Of a DNA stretch of 46,380 nt, positions 25,849-33,935 are shown in pieces. A model generated the notes under the pieces. That model did not search any database and had not been told where the DNA came from. It saw only the letters and a program-made list of their open reading frames with translations. A program made the position numbers and the translations under genes. How positions within the stretch are numbered: position 1 is the first letter of the stretch; each line of letters starts with the position of its first letter. Origin of the DNA: Methanobrevibacter sp. (GTDB taxonomy: Archaea > Methanobacteriota > Methanobacteria > Methanobacteriales > Methanobacteriaceae). The DNA lies in contig NZ_JAGAXX010000025.1 of the NCBI RefSeq assembly GCF_017940815.1, forward strand, positions 1-46,380, in the 5' to 3' direction.

Positions 25849-26190
25849 ATGAACGTGATTAATTGGAGCGAAAAAGTAAGAGATTTAGATCAGAACATCA
25901 GAAATGAAATTGGCCTTGAAGGAGAAAATGAGGCAAAACACATCTTAATTAAGGTGCAAACCAAATCCTCCGAACCTATTGAACCTGCTTTCATCGTTGG
26001 AGAAGATGATACATTCCTCGATTTATTCGTATTGTCTCCACAAGGTTCCGGATTAACTTCCACTGCCGTGTTGAAAGACAACATCCAAAGTGTTGGAGTA
26101 ATCGGAGGAGTTTCTGCCGAAAAAGTAGAGCCATCAGAAATTTCTGATGAAACACCACTCATTGAAGATTCAAATCCACTGTACCAATAG
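25849..26190 (+). CDS. Unknown acidic protein preceding the HsdS/HsdM-like genes
   Basis: This 113-residue protein has no recognised family. The start ATG follows GAGGTAATAAT. The first 35 residues look helical (NVINWSEKVRDLDQNIRNEIGLEGENEAK). The middle is strand-rich (HILIKVQTKSSEPIEPAFIVGEDDTFLDLFVLSP), and the tail is acidic and probably disordered (VEPSEISDETPLIEDSNPLYQ). There is no signal peptide. It has a long regulated leader with a palindrome and repeats, and it is separated from the following HsdS-like gene by two perfect hairpins. It may be a separate abundant protein rather than part of that pair. Function unknown. Confidence 0.7.
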   Translation: MNVINWSEKVRDLDQNIRNEIGLEGENEAKHILIKVQTKSSEPIEPAFIVGEDDTFLDLFVLSPQGSGLTSTAVLKDNIQSVGVIGGVSAEKVEPSEISDETPLIEDSNPLYQ

Positions 26191-26219
26191 TTAGTTTTTG
26201 GCCCACCACCAAAAACTAA
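26191..26219 (+). terminator. Perfect 11-bp hairpin after the 113-residue gene
   Basis: TTAGTTTTTGG (26191-26201) and CCAAAAACTAA (26209-26219) pair perfectly around the loop CCCACCA, starting at the first base after the stop codon. There is no T-run after it, so it is not a canonical intrinsic terminator. It may be a processing or stability element or a protein-binding site. Confidence 0.55.
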
Positions 26220-26255
26220 TGCTCATTCCACCCCACCATTACATAACAATTGAAC

Positions 26256-26278
26256 ATTAGCTTTCACTGAAAGCTAAT
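26256..26278 (+). promoter_or_regulatory. Perfect 10-bp hairpin before the HsdS-like gene
   Basis: ATTAGCTTTC (26256-26265) and GAAAGCTAAT (26269-26278) are exact inverted repeats with a three-base centre. It lies 24-46 bases upstream of the ATG at 26302. With the hairpin 37 bases earlier it forms a pair of strong inverted repeats in a 111-bp gap. It could serve as an operator for a DNA-binding complex or as an RNA hairpin limiting read-through. Confidence 0.5.
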
Positions 26279-26301
26279 AACTCATTTTAAAAGGGATTAA
26301 A

Positions 26302-26871
26302 ATGAAAAAAGTAAAACTAGAAGATATGGCAGAAATATTCTCAGGATTGTCCTATAGACGTTACTTGGATGAGACTGGAGATAACTTCCGGGTCATCGTT
26401 CAAAGGTCCATCAAAAAGGATGGGGAGCTATCTGACTTTGATGAATTGAGCCTTAAGAGCAACATTAAGGAAAGATACTTCACAAGAGAGAACGATGTTC
26501 TGATGAAAATGCCCCATCCATATGATGTAGTATGTGTTAAAGAAGAGGGACTGGTTGTAAGCGATAGGATTGCTATCATAAGGCTAAAAAAAGATTATGA
26601 TCCTGATTTTATAGCACACTTGCTCACTAATGCCCATATAAGAAAGCAGCTTCATGATTTGGGAAGCAGCGAAAAGATTCCTCACACATCACTTAAGGAA
26701 ATCAAGCAACTGGAACTGATTGTGCCTGACTATGACACCCAATTGAAATATGGGATGCTTTTGAACACCATCAATGACAAGATCCATGAGGACCTTCGCC
26801 AGGTCACATATGACCGCAATCTAAAAGAGGCAATATTGAACGAACTGTGGGGAGATGACGATGAGATATAA
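26302..26871 (+). CDS. Half-size type I specificity (HsdS-like) protein
   Basis: This protein resembles one target-recognition domain plus one conserved helical spacer of type I restriction specificity subunits. It opens VKLEDMAEIFSGLSYRRY, as HsdS half-repeats do, continues with a TRD including RENDVLMKM...GLVVSDRIAIIRLK, and ends with DPDFIAHLLTNAHIRKQL, IPHTSLKEIKQLELIVPDYDTQ and the coiled-coil helix around 150-182. At 189 residues it is about half the usual roughly 400, so a homodimer would be needed to make a bipartite DNA-binding unit. Its last 17 bases overlap the start of the HsdM-like gene, indicating co-translation. No HsdR is present in the window. Confidence 0.82.
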   Translation: MKKVKLEDMAEIFSGLSYRRYLDETGDNFRVIVQRSIKKDGELSDFDELSLKSNIKERYFTRENDVLMKMPHPYDVVCVKEEGLVVSDRIAIIRLKKDYDPDFIAHLLTNAHIRKQLHDLGSSEKIPHTSLKEIKQLELIVPDYDTQLKYGMLLNTINDKIHEDLRQVTYDRNLKEAILNELWGDDDEI

Positions 26872-28534
26872 ATCAAAAAACTATAAAATCCTGAAAAACC
26901 TCATATCCAAGTCAAGAAGATTCAACCTGCCTTCTGAAATCGACTATATCATAATATACACATTCTTATACAAATATTGCTCAGATAACCTAAAGGACCA
27001 TTTTATGATGGTGCTTCAGGATAAGGAAATGACTCTTGATGAGGCGTACGGTGATGAATATCAGCATGAGATGCTTAAGGAGGATGCCATGCACCTCTTT
27101 GGATATCACATCAAAAGGCCTGAAGCGTTCATCGATGAGGTAATAAACAATAACTATTCTGACAGATTCTTCCTTTCAATGTTCTTTAGAGTATTTTCCG
27201 AAAACATTGAATTCGATGAAAACAGCAAGGACAAGCAATATTTTGAATCATTATTTAAAACATTAAAAGATGAATTGAGCGTTAAGGAATATGAATTCGA
27301 TAACGAAATGGATTTGGCAATCAAGGAAGTCATCTATGCAATTTCAAAACTTGATTTGTTTGAAAATGCATTCGAGTTTAGAAAAGTGTTCGATTTGATT
27401 TCAGCCTCCAGACTAATGCATATAGATTCAAATCCACAATACATCTCACAAATCTTATCAACACTGATTGCCTGTGAAAAAACATCCATCAGGACAGCTT
27501 ACGATCCATTCATGAAAGACGGATCCTCTCTGATGAGTCTTTCAGACTTGTGTGAAACAGGAGTGACATATTTCGGTAAGGAAGAGGATAAGCTAACCTA
27601 TTATTATACGATAGCAAGGTTCTTTATCAATATCTTTTATCTGGACCATGTTGTGTTCAAAAATGAGGATGCAAAGCAGTCAATTGATATTGAAGGCGCA
27701 TCATTTGATGTTATTCTCTCAGAAATTCCAGTATCCATCAAGAATTATTATTCCGCCAACAAGAATCAGAGTTTCGAAATGGCAAAAAGGAACAAGCGCA
27801 ATGAACTTGAGGACATGCTGCTTGAGAAGTTCGGCATGAACAGCGACTCATTCTCAAAGGATTCGGCATTGAACAGTGCTCTGGAAAACCTCCTTGAAAA
27901 GATTGATGTCGAAAAGGACTCCAAGGATGACCTCGTTGGGGAGTATGAATCATTGAAGGATAATGAGTTTTTATTCCTAATCAATCTCATAGATGCCCTA
28001 AATGATGATGGAATAATGGCAATATCCATTTCACAGAACTTTTTGTACAAAAATTCCCTCCAGATACTTAGAAAATATCTAGTTTATGAAAAAAATTACA
28101 TTGACACCATAATAAGCATTCCCGAAGAGTTGGGAAGGAGAAAGCCTGAAGTCGTGATTGTGTTTAAGAAAAACAGATCAAACGATGATGTCCTGTTCAT
28201 AGACATGTCAAAAGAGTTCAAGACACAGAAAGGCGATAGGCTGTTCCCGGGACTGTTTAGAAGAAATCTGATTTTGGCAAATGAAACAATAAATAAGATG
28301 AAGGATGTTTTCACCAATAAGCTGACAATTGAAAAGTTTTCCAATGTTGTAAAAATCGATGAGGTAATTAAAAACAACTTCAACCTGTCCGTTTCAAGAT
28401 ATGTCGACACTTTTGAGGGGGATTTCATAAAGCTTGAAAACCTTGCCTCAGAAAAAAGGGAAATTGATGAAAACGTCAAAAAATTAAATTTAAAAATAGA
28501 AAAAATGATGGATGAGTTAGATATCAGATTCTAA
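26855..28534 (+). CDS. HsdM-like protein with degenerate methyltransferase motifs
   Basis: This 559-residue protein shows the layout of a type I N6-adenine methyltransferase subunit: a helical N-terminal domain (1-190), a Rossmann-like core (200-460) and a C-terminal helical tail that normally contacts HsdS. The core segments LNDDGIMAISISQNFLYKNSLQILRKYLV and YIDTIISIPEELGRRKPEVVIVF match HsdM well. Both catalytic motifs are lost. The SAM-binding DPxCGxGG position reads DPFMKDGSS (217-225), and the NPPF motif reads SEIPVS (289-294). It is therefore probably inactive as a methylase and may act as a DNA-binding scaffold with its overlapping HsdS-like partner. The start at 26855, or the ATG two codons on, is plausible. 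Its 3' end overlaps the convergent ARPP-1-like gene by 18 bp. Confidence 0.82.
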   Translation: MTMRYKSKNYKILKNLISKSRRFNLPSEIDYIIIYTFLYKYCSDNLKDHFMMVLQDKEMTLDEAYGDEYQHEMLKEDAMHLFGYHIKRPEAFIDEVINNNYSDRFFLSMFFRVFSENIEFDENSKDKQYFESLFKTLKDELSVKEYEFDNEMDLAIKEVIYAISKLDLFENAFEFRKVFDLISASRLMHIDSNPQYISQILSTLIACEKTSIRTAYDPFMKDGSSLMSLSDLCETGVTYFGKEEDKLTYYYTIARFFINIFYLDHVVFKNEDAKQSIDIEGASFDVILSEIPVSIKNYYSANKNQSFEMAKRNKRNELEDMLLEKFGMNSDSFSKDSALNSALENLLEKIDVEKDSKDDLVGEYESLKDNEFLFLINLIDALNDDGIMAISISQNFLYKNSLQILRKYLVYEKNYIDTIISIPEELGRRKPEVVIVFKKNRSNDDVLFIDMSKEFKTQKGDRLFPGLFRRNLILANETINKMKDVFTNKLTIEKFSNVVKIDEVIKNNFNLSVSRYVDTFEGDFIKLENLASEKREIDENVKKLNLKIEKMMDELDIRF

Positions 28535-29473
28535 TATGGTATCCTCAATTAATTCATCATTTATTTTATCCTCTATTTTCTTGAAGTAGGACCAGTGTAT
28601 GACTTTATTCTTAAAAAGATACATTGTTCCAATCCCTTCCTGATTTTCAAAGATGTATCCTTCCTCAAGCCCTTCGCTTTCTTTTTTTGTAAATGATGAA
28701 TTGCAGGCATTGTTGATTACATATTCGGCGGCGTCAACATCTATTGGAAATGCCTTTTCGTTAATGTCTGCATCAATAATATAGCTTTTCAAAATCTTTG
28801 CATGGAATTCCTTGTATATCTCTGAGTTTAGGAATATTTCAAAACCCTTGATTTCACCGTCTATGATGATCACAACACCATTTTGCCCATCAACGATTTT
28901 GAATCCTTCGACAATCTGGTTATGGTTCACCTTAAGGTTTTCATAGCTCTCTTCCATTGCTGCGGTACTTGAAGAGAATGAATTTGCATGTTCCAGCTCG
29001 TCGATGGATGACCAGATTACATCCTGGAAATGATTGGAGTCCCTTGATGCACATTCCTTTGCCACTCTTGTCCTGTAGTTTGCAATATAGTTTGATTGCT
29101 TGAATTCGCTTTTATATCCCCATCTGTTTTTTTCGGTACAGCTGACTGGGACCTTCATCTCGCTTTTGGCGTCAATCAGTATGGTTGAGTTGACTATTCT
29201 GTTCTGATCTCCTCCAACAACCTCTTCACCATCGATTAAAATCAAGGGGGTCACTGATTTGTTTTTGACGATTAGGGTGTTCACCTGTGAGGTTTCACAT
29301 TCCTTGACTTCAACAAGGCCCAATTCAAAACCTTTCTTGAGTGTTAGGATGTCAATATAATTCCTTTCGGTTTTCAGTGGGATTATTGCGATGTTATTGT
29401 TTACTTGGGGTTCCAGGAATTCTATTTGAGGATTTATGCTAATGTCATTTCCAATGCTTATCATTTTTATCAT
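28517..29473 (-). CDS. ARPP-1-like domain protein
   Basis: This 318-residue protein resembles the ARPP-1 domain, a family found with ADP-ribosylglycohydrolases and rhodanese-phosphatase-like proteins in NAD-related gene neighbourhoods. The telling region is LGLVEVKECETSQVNTLIVKNKSVTPLILIDGEEVVGGDQNRIVNSTILI, followed by VPVSCTEKNRW with a conserved Cys, and the long helical segment with YIANYRTRVAK. There is no signal peptide. Biochemical function is not established. Its ATG immediately follows the stop (TAGATG) of the HIRAN gene, so the two should be co-translated. It converges on the HsdM-like gene. Family assignment is from pattern memory and less certain than the overall gene call. Confidence 0.72.
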   Translation of the reverse strand: MIKMISIGNDISINPQIEFLEPQVNNNIAIIPLKTERNYIDILTLKKGFELGLVEVKECETSQVNTLIVKNKSVTPLILIDGEEVVGGDQNRIVNSTILIDAKSEMKVPVSCTEKNRWGYKSEFKQSNYIANYRTRVAKECASRDSNHFQDVIWSSIDELEHANSFSSSTAAMEESYENLKVNHNQIVEGFKIVDGQNGVVIIIDGEIKGFEIFLNSEIYKEFHAKILKSYIIDADINEKAFPIDVDAAEYVINNACNSSFTKKESEGLEEGYIFENQEGIGTMYLFKNKVIHWSYFKKIEDKINDELIEDTILESDI

Positions 29474-29845
29474 CTAGTATTTCAGTTCCAATTCTGATGG
29501 ATTTTCGCTTAGGTAATGGACATCGCTTTCAGGATTTTCAATTTCTGCGATGTATTCATCGGAATCCAATACCTTTGCTATTGCAAGCTTGCCGTTTATA
29601 AATTTGATTTTAGCAAAGTATTCATCAGTTATCTTATCATATAATCTGCCTGAACTCATTGTTCCTTTAATAACGCTATGTGTACTGTTTGCAAGGTATC
29701 CTATTTTTCCGAAGTGTCTCATTTCACAGGATATCGCTTCAGCGTCATATTTGTTGTCAGGTTCTTTTACTAATTTGATAATCCCTTCTAATTTGAGGGG
29801 TTTTGCCCCATGCATGTCTTCAAATGCAATTACAGTTATGTACAA
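29474..29845 (-). CDS. HIRAN-domain protein
   Basis: This 123-residue protein essentially consists of a HIRAN domain, a small beta-barrel that in HLTF and related proteins binds single-stranded 3' DNA ends at damaged or stalled replication sites. The signature appears as LIKLVKEPDNKYDAEAISCEMRHFGKIGYLANSTHSVI (residues about 20-60). I choose TTG 29845, preceded by AGGTGA at five bases, giving MYITVIAFED; the GTG at 29854 is part of that ribosome-binding site. It is directly followed by the ARPP-1-like gene. A role in DNA repair or stress is inferred from the domain. Confidence 0.78.
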   Translation of the reverse strand: MYITVIAFEDMHGAKPLKLEGIIKLVKEPDNKYDAEAISCEMRHFGKIGYLANSTHSVIKGTMSSGRLYDKITDEYFAKIKFINGKLAIAKVLDSDEYIAEIENPESDVHYLSENPSELELKY

Positions 29846-29944
29846 AATTATCACCTTGTGAATATATTGTGTGTTAAACTATATAAAAATATGTGATTAA
29901 ATGTAGTTTAGGTTTAAAAATAAAAAGAGAAATTAGTAGTAGAA

Positions 29945-30556
29945 TTATAATCTACTAACTTTAATTAGGGATTCTACAGGAATTCCTTCAATTTCGGAAA
30001 GTCCTGTTTTGTCGATTAATACGGTAACGCAAGTTGGTTCTCCACCAAGATCCTTTACGGTGTGGATGACTTCTTTTGCGGTTTTTCCACTGGTGATTAC
30101 GTCATCGACAATAACCACTTTTTTGCCTTCAACGCTTCCGAAGTTGGTACTTATTGTACCTTCATCGTCAGTTGAATCAGCGTCTTTTCTGTGTTTGTTT
30201 GGGTGGAAAATAGCTAATGAAGTATCTAATCCAGTCATGTCTTCCATAAAGTCAGCCATTACGGTTGCAAATGGAATTCCACTAACTGCAATTCCAACAA
30301 CGGTGTCGGCGTCTCCATGTGATAATGCCATGTCACTTAAAGCGCCTGAAACATAACTTAAACGAGTTGAGTTTCCTCCGATGCTTTTCCAGTTAATAGC
30401 AAAATCAACAGGGGCATCGATTTTTTCTTCAGTAGCTTTTTGAAGTGTTAACCATCTGGCTGTGTCCATACTGACGTTCAATTCGTCAGCGATTTCTCCA
30501 GTGGTGAATCCATGTTGTCTGAGTTCTTGAGCCTTTGCAATTAATTTTTGTTTCAC
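29945..30556 (-). CDS. gfcR: GfcR-like HTH/phosphoribosyltransferase regulator
   Basis: This 203-residue protein has an N-terminal helix-turn-helix (residues 4-40, [30 protein letters not shown]) joined to an orotate-phosphoribosyltransferase-like domain with the PRPP-binding loop [18 protein letters not shown] and [13 protein letters not shown]. This is the archaeal PyrE-like/GfcR architecture; GfcR in haloarchaea is a regulator of central carbon metabolism, and members are often misannotated as pyrE. The start is GTG preceded by AGGTGATAAT; the overlapping ATG would run directly into TGA. It is the last gene of the hemC-oxidoreductase-gfcR run. Its regulon here is unknown. Confidence 0.85.
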   Translation of the reverse strand: MKQKLIAKAQELRQHGFTTGEIADELNVSMDTARWLTLQKATEEKIDAPVDFAINWKSIGGNSTRLSYVSGALSDMALSHGDADTVVGIAVSGIPFATVMADFMEDMTGLDTSLAIFHPNKHRKDADSTDDEGTISTNFGSVEGKKVVIVDDVITSGKTAKEVIHTVKDLGGEPTCVTVLIDKTGLSEIEGIPVESLIKVSRL

Positions 30557-30565
30557 ATTATCACC

Positions 30566-31522
30566 TTATTCGAGTTCTTCAAAACTGATTGGTTTATGTT
30601 CATTGGATGATCTATTAGCAGCAATAACCATCTTGAGAGCCTTAAGTCCATCTTCACCGGTAATTTCTGGTTCTTCACCATTCATCACTGCGTTTAAGAA
30701 TGATTTTAATTCACTTTTAAGAGGTTCTTCATGTTTAATTTGGATATCTTGAGCAAATTTACCATACACTTCAATACTTTGCTTGATGTAGTCAACAGAT
30801 ATGATTCCTGCAGTACCTGTGAGTTCCAATTCTCTACGTTTGTATGGGGTCAACCAGTTTACTTCAATTATTCCGGTAGACTCATTGTCAAAACTGACCA
30901 TGATTTCTGCGTGGTCTTCAAATTCACTGTCATCAAAACTGCAGTTCATGGTTCCGTAAACTTGTGTGACTTCCTCTTCAAATAAATAGTTCATGATGTC
31001 TAAATCGTGAATAGCTAAATCGATTGATACACCTACGTCTTTAATTCTAGGTGGGAGTGGACCTACCCTTTTTGCGAATGCGGAAACGATGTCTCCAATA
31101 ACTCCGTCCTCAATGAGTTCTTTAGCTTTTTGAACAGCAGGGTTGAATCTTTCAACATGTCCAGTAGCGAGTAAAACTCCAGCTTCTTTAGCAGCTGCAA
31201 TCATTTCTTCTGCTTCATTTAATGTAAATGCAATTGGTTTTTCAACTAAAACATGTTTTCCATGTTTGATGGCTTCCATCACTACTGCATGGTGGAATGT
31301 GGTTGGTACACATACGCTTACAGCTTCAATTTCCGGGTTTGAAAGTAATTCACTGTATTCTGTGAAACCTTTAGCACCATATTTCTTTTCGATTCTTTTA
31401 AGTGCTCTTTCACTTACATCACTTACAGCAACTAAATTTGCTTCTTCCATTTTGTGGTAGACACGAACATGGTTCTCACCCATCGCACCTACTCCAATAA
31501 CTCCTACGTTAACAGTTTTCAA
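30566..31522 (-). CDS. Gfo/Idh/MocA family dehydrogenase
   Basis: This 318-residue NAD(P)-dependent sugar dehydrogenase has an N-terminal Rossmann fold (GVIGVGAMGENHVRVYHKM), the catalytic-region motifs LVEKPIAFT (residues about 93-101) and VSIDLAIHDLDIMNYLFEEE, and the family's C-terminal beta-sheet domain. In related methanogens close homologues act as UDP-GlcNAc 3-dehydrogenase for surface glycan sugars, so that is a reasonable but unproven role here. The start codon is TTG, set by GGAGGAATTAGATTG. It follows hemC by 14 bp and precedes gfcR by 9 bp on the minus strand. Confidence 0.88.
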   Translation of the reverse strand: MKTVNVGVIGVGAMGENHVRVYHKMEEANLVAVSDVSERALKRIEKKYGAKGFTEYSELLSNPEIEAVSVCVPTTFHHAVVMEAIKHGKHVLVEKPIAFTLNEAEEMIAAAKEAGVLLATGHVERFNPAVQKAKELIEDGVIGDIVSAFAKRVGPLPPRIKDVGVSIDLAIHDLDIMNYLFEEEVTQVYGTMNCSFDDSEFEDHAEIMVSFDNESTGIIEVNWLTPYKRRELELTGTAGIISVDYIKQSIEVYGKFAQDIQIKHEEPLKSELKSFLNAVMNGEEPEITGEDGLKALKMVIAANRSSNEHKPISFEELE

Positions 31523-31536
31523 TCTAATTCCTCCGT

Positions 31537-32406
31537 TTAAACATAATCCTCGAAAAGTCTTCCAATGCGACCGCCAAGTTCAATCGCATTTTTAACAGAT
31601 CCCTTTTCGGTTTGCTCTTTAAGGATTTCTCCTTCTTTAGTTAATAATATTGAATAAATATTAAATTCTTTATCTTTCATTTGTGCTATGGCTCCAATTG
31701 GCCATTGGCATCCAACTCCAAGTTCTTCAAGCACTTTTTTCTCAGCAAGTACCTCTTGCATTGAGATATAATCATTTAATTTGGATATTGAGTTTTTTAC
31801 ATCAGAGTCGCACCTTGTAATGATTGCCAATGCTCCCTGACCTGCAGGGGGAGTGATATAATCCACAGGGAATACATTTTTGATGTATTGTGTTAGGTTT
31901 AATCTTTTAAGACCTGCCTGTGCCATAATGGTAGCATCCAAATCAGTTTCCAGGGCTTTCTTGATTCTAGTTTCAATATTTCCTCTGATTGGTTTAAGTT
32001 CAAATTCCTTATTGTAATGATTACAAAAAGCCTCTCGTCTAAGACTGCTTGTTCCAAGTTTGGAACCTGGACCTAATTCGTCCCAGCCTTTTTTGGAGAT
32101 TAAAACTTCATTTGGAGACTCACGTTTTGGAACTGCAACAATTTCCAAGTCCTCATCCAGTTCAGTAGGCAAGTCCTTAAAACTGTGCACTGTGAAATCA
32201 ACTTCCTCATCTAAAAGGGCAATATCCAATTCCTTGGTGAACAGGCCTTTTGAGTCCATATTATACAATTGGGATGTTGTAATTTTATCTCCCTTTGTCT
32301 TAATAACTTCAACATCAATAGATTCGCCAGTAATTTTGGATAAAGCTGCACAAACTTGATTTGTTTGAGCTAGTGCCAATTGACTTCCGCGTGTTCCTAC
32401 AATCAT
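31537..32406 (-). CDS. hemC: Porphobilinogen deaminase (hydroxymethylbilane synthase)
   Basis: This enzyme polymerises four porphobilinogens to hydroxymethylbilane, the route to sirohydrochlorin, cobamides and F430. The 289-residue protein has the N-terminal IVGTRGSQLALAQTNQV, the substrate-binding LGTSSLRREA, and the cofactor-attachment cysteine in LGVGCQWPIGA near residue 227. Length is slightly short of the bacterial 310, as in many archaea. GGAG precedes the ATG. A 24-bp palindromic element (32432-32455) lies 26-49 bases upstream, between the probable TATA box and the start, and may regulate tetrapyrrole synthesis. cfbE lies 110 bp upstream in the same orientation. Confidence 0.95.
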   Translation of the reverse strand: MIVGTRGSQLALAQTNQVCAALSKITGESIDVEVIKTKGDKITTSQLYNMDSKGLFTKELDIALLDEEVDFTVHSFKDLPTELDEDLEIVAVPKRESPNEVLISKKGWDELGPGSKLGTSSLRREAFCNHYNKEFELKPIRGNIETRIKKALETDLDATIMAQAGLKRLNLTQYIKNVFPVDYITPPAGQGALAIITRCDSDVKNSISKLNDYISMQEVLAEKKVLEELGVGCQWPIGAIAQMKDKEFNIYSILLTKEGEILKEQTEKGSVKNAIELGGRIGRLFEDYV

Positions 32407-32431
32407 GTATTATCTCCAGGTTTTCAAAATT

Positions 32432-32455
32432 ATATCGTAAGTCGACTTACAATAT
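32432..32455 (-). promoter_or_regulatory. Palindromic operator candidate at hemC
   Basis: GTAAGTCGACTTAC (32437-32450) is a perfect 14-bp palindrome. The symmetry extends through ATAT on both sides with one mismatched pair, giving 22 symmetrical bases of 24. On the minus strand it overlaps or follows a TATA-like AAAATATT (about 32453-32460) and lies just upstream of the ribosome-binding site and ATG of hemC. It is rich in G/C for this genome's promoters. Confidence 0.6.
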
Positions 32456-32516
32456 TTTGCTACATTTTTAATTTTTGCAATTAATATTTATTAAATGTTT
32501 CAATTTTTACAAAAAT

Positions 32517-33935
32517 TCATCTTTGTGAAACTTTACGATAATCTGACCGGTATATGAAAAGAAGGTTTTTATTATTGTTTATGGCCATATCATAAATTTC
32601 AGAAGCATTTTCAATAAAATCATATTTTTTATCTAATCTTGATGAAATTGACAATCCCAAATCGCCGGTTAATATGATTTCCTTGTCAAGCGTATTTAAA
32701 AAGGCGGTTAATTTTTCTTCATCGATTTCTTCACAGGTTATTCCGTAATCTCCTCCTATGGAGACATAATAATCATCTAGATTACTGATCATGTTTATGG
32801 ATTCTTTGATGGCTTCCGTATTCAATCCAGGATTAATTTCTTCTATAATTATTGAATTTTTCATTGTTTTTTTATTGGTTCTGCCTGGAATGCCCTTATA
32901 ATTTTCAATATTTTCAATGATTTTTTCTTTTGGGATTTCTAGACTGATGCAGGTCAAGACCACTCCCAAGACGTTGTTAATGTGATGCGGTCCTGGCGCA
33001 AATGTTTTCAGTGAAATTTCTCCGCTGACTGTTTTGTCATTGATGGTTTTTACATTGTTGTACTCCATCTCCACATTGGTTTTGTCCAGATTGTAATCAA
33101 CGCTTTTTGCGAAAAGATTTGCTGATGGGTCATTGGTTGAAAAGCTGTTGGTCTTGTCATGAATTACATCACTGTAATATTCATCAAGTGCCTCCTTTTG
33201 AATGCAAACGCACTTGCATCTGAAAATCTGCTTTTTAGCGGTTGCAGCATCGCTTCTTGACTTTGCAATCGGATAATTTTCAACGATATTTAAAAGAAGT
33301 CCCACATCTCCAATTCCGCTGACTCCAAGGGATGATTCGAAAATGGTGGATTCATATTTCCTCAGGTTTTCACTTTCGACAATTCCATCTGCAATTTCGC
33401 AAATAGGATTTGCAATTTTATAGGCAAGGTCAACGCTTTCCTTGATGTTGGCAGGGGTTATCGAAATGTTCTTTTTTAAAATGATTTCCCTTTTGTTTTC
33501 ATATAATAATGCGCCTAAGCTGGATAGGATCAGCGGATTTTTATCAATCAATATCTCTTTTAGCATAAAGACTGAGGTTGTCTTTCCCTTGACTCCGGTC
33601 ACTTCAATTTTTGGGATGTCCTCTCCCCAACCTTCCAGAATGTCCCTGATGCATTCGTGATGTGTCTTGAAAGTGTAATCTAAATCGGGATTGTATGATG
33701 CAATTTCGTCTGTGCTCAAAGGCAAATGGATGGGATAGATCACGGTCATATCTCCCTCAAAATCCTTCAAGTCGCTTAATCGGATTAATTTGATGTTGTA
33801 TCTTTTAAGCATTTCAGCGTCATCATCCTTCAAGGTATTGTAGATGTCATATGCTAAGACACTTTTTCCTTGTTTGGCTAAACTGGTGGCTATTTTCACT
33901 CCGCCATGTGTTAAATCGATAACCAGATTATTCAT
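32517..33935 (-). CDS. cfbE: Coenzyme F430 synthetase
   Basis: This is the Mur-ligase-like ATP-dependent enzyme that forms the last ring (carbocyclic F) of coenzyme F430, the nickel cofactor of methyl-coenzyme M reductase. The 472-residue protein has the ATP-binding VTGVKGKTTSVFML (about residues 113-126), SSLGALLYENK, ESSLGVSGIGDVGLLLNIVENY, FAPGPHHINNVLGVVLTCI and a C-terminal ligase domain ending FIYRSDYRKVSQR. The start ATG overlaps the end of the NAD kinase fusion by eight bases. The operon is pdaD, NAD kinase fusion, cfbE. It is a strong marker that the organism is a methanogen. MurF-like names in databases would refer to the same family. Confidence 0.92.
   Translation of the reverse strand: MNNLVIDLTHGGVKIATSLAKQGKSVLAYDIYNTLKDDDAEMLKRYNIKLIRLSDLKDFEGDMTVIYPIHLPLSTDEIASYNPDLDYTFKTHHECIRDILEGWGEDIPKIEVTGVKGKTTSVFMLKEILIDKNPLILSSLGALLYENKREIILKKNISITPANIKESVDLAYKIANPICEIADGIVESENLRKYESTIFESSLGVSGIGDVGLLLNIVENYPIAKSRSDAATAKKQIFRCKCVCIQKEALDEYYSDVIHDKTNSFSTNDPSANLFAKSVDYNLDKTNVEMEYNNVKTINDKTVSGEISLKTFAPGPHHINNVLGVVLTCISLEIPKEKIIENIENYKGIPGRTNKKTMKNSIIIEEINPGLNTEAIKESINMISNLDDYYVSIGGDYGITCEEIDEEKLTAFLNTLDKEIILTGDLGLSISSRLDKKYDFIENASEIYDMAINNNKNLLFIYRSDYRKVSQR

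Noticed and set aside
26302-28534. A functional type I restriction-modification system
   Set aside because: No HsdR is present, the specificity protein is half size, and both methyltransferase signature motifs are replaced, so normal restriction or methylation is not supported.
29945-30556. Orotate phosphoribosyltransferase (pyrE)
   Set aside because: The phosphoribosyltransferase domain is preceded by a helix-turn-helix, the architecture of the GfcR-like regulators rather than the biosynthetic enzyme.
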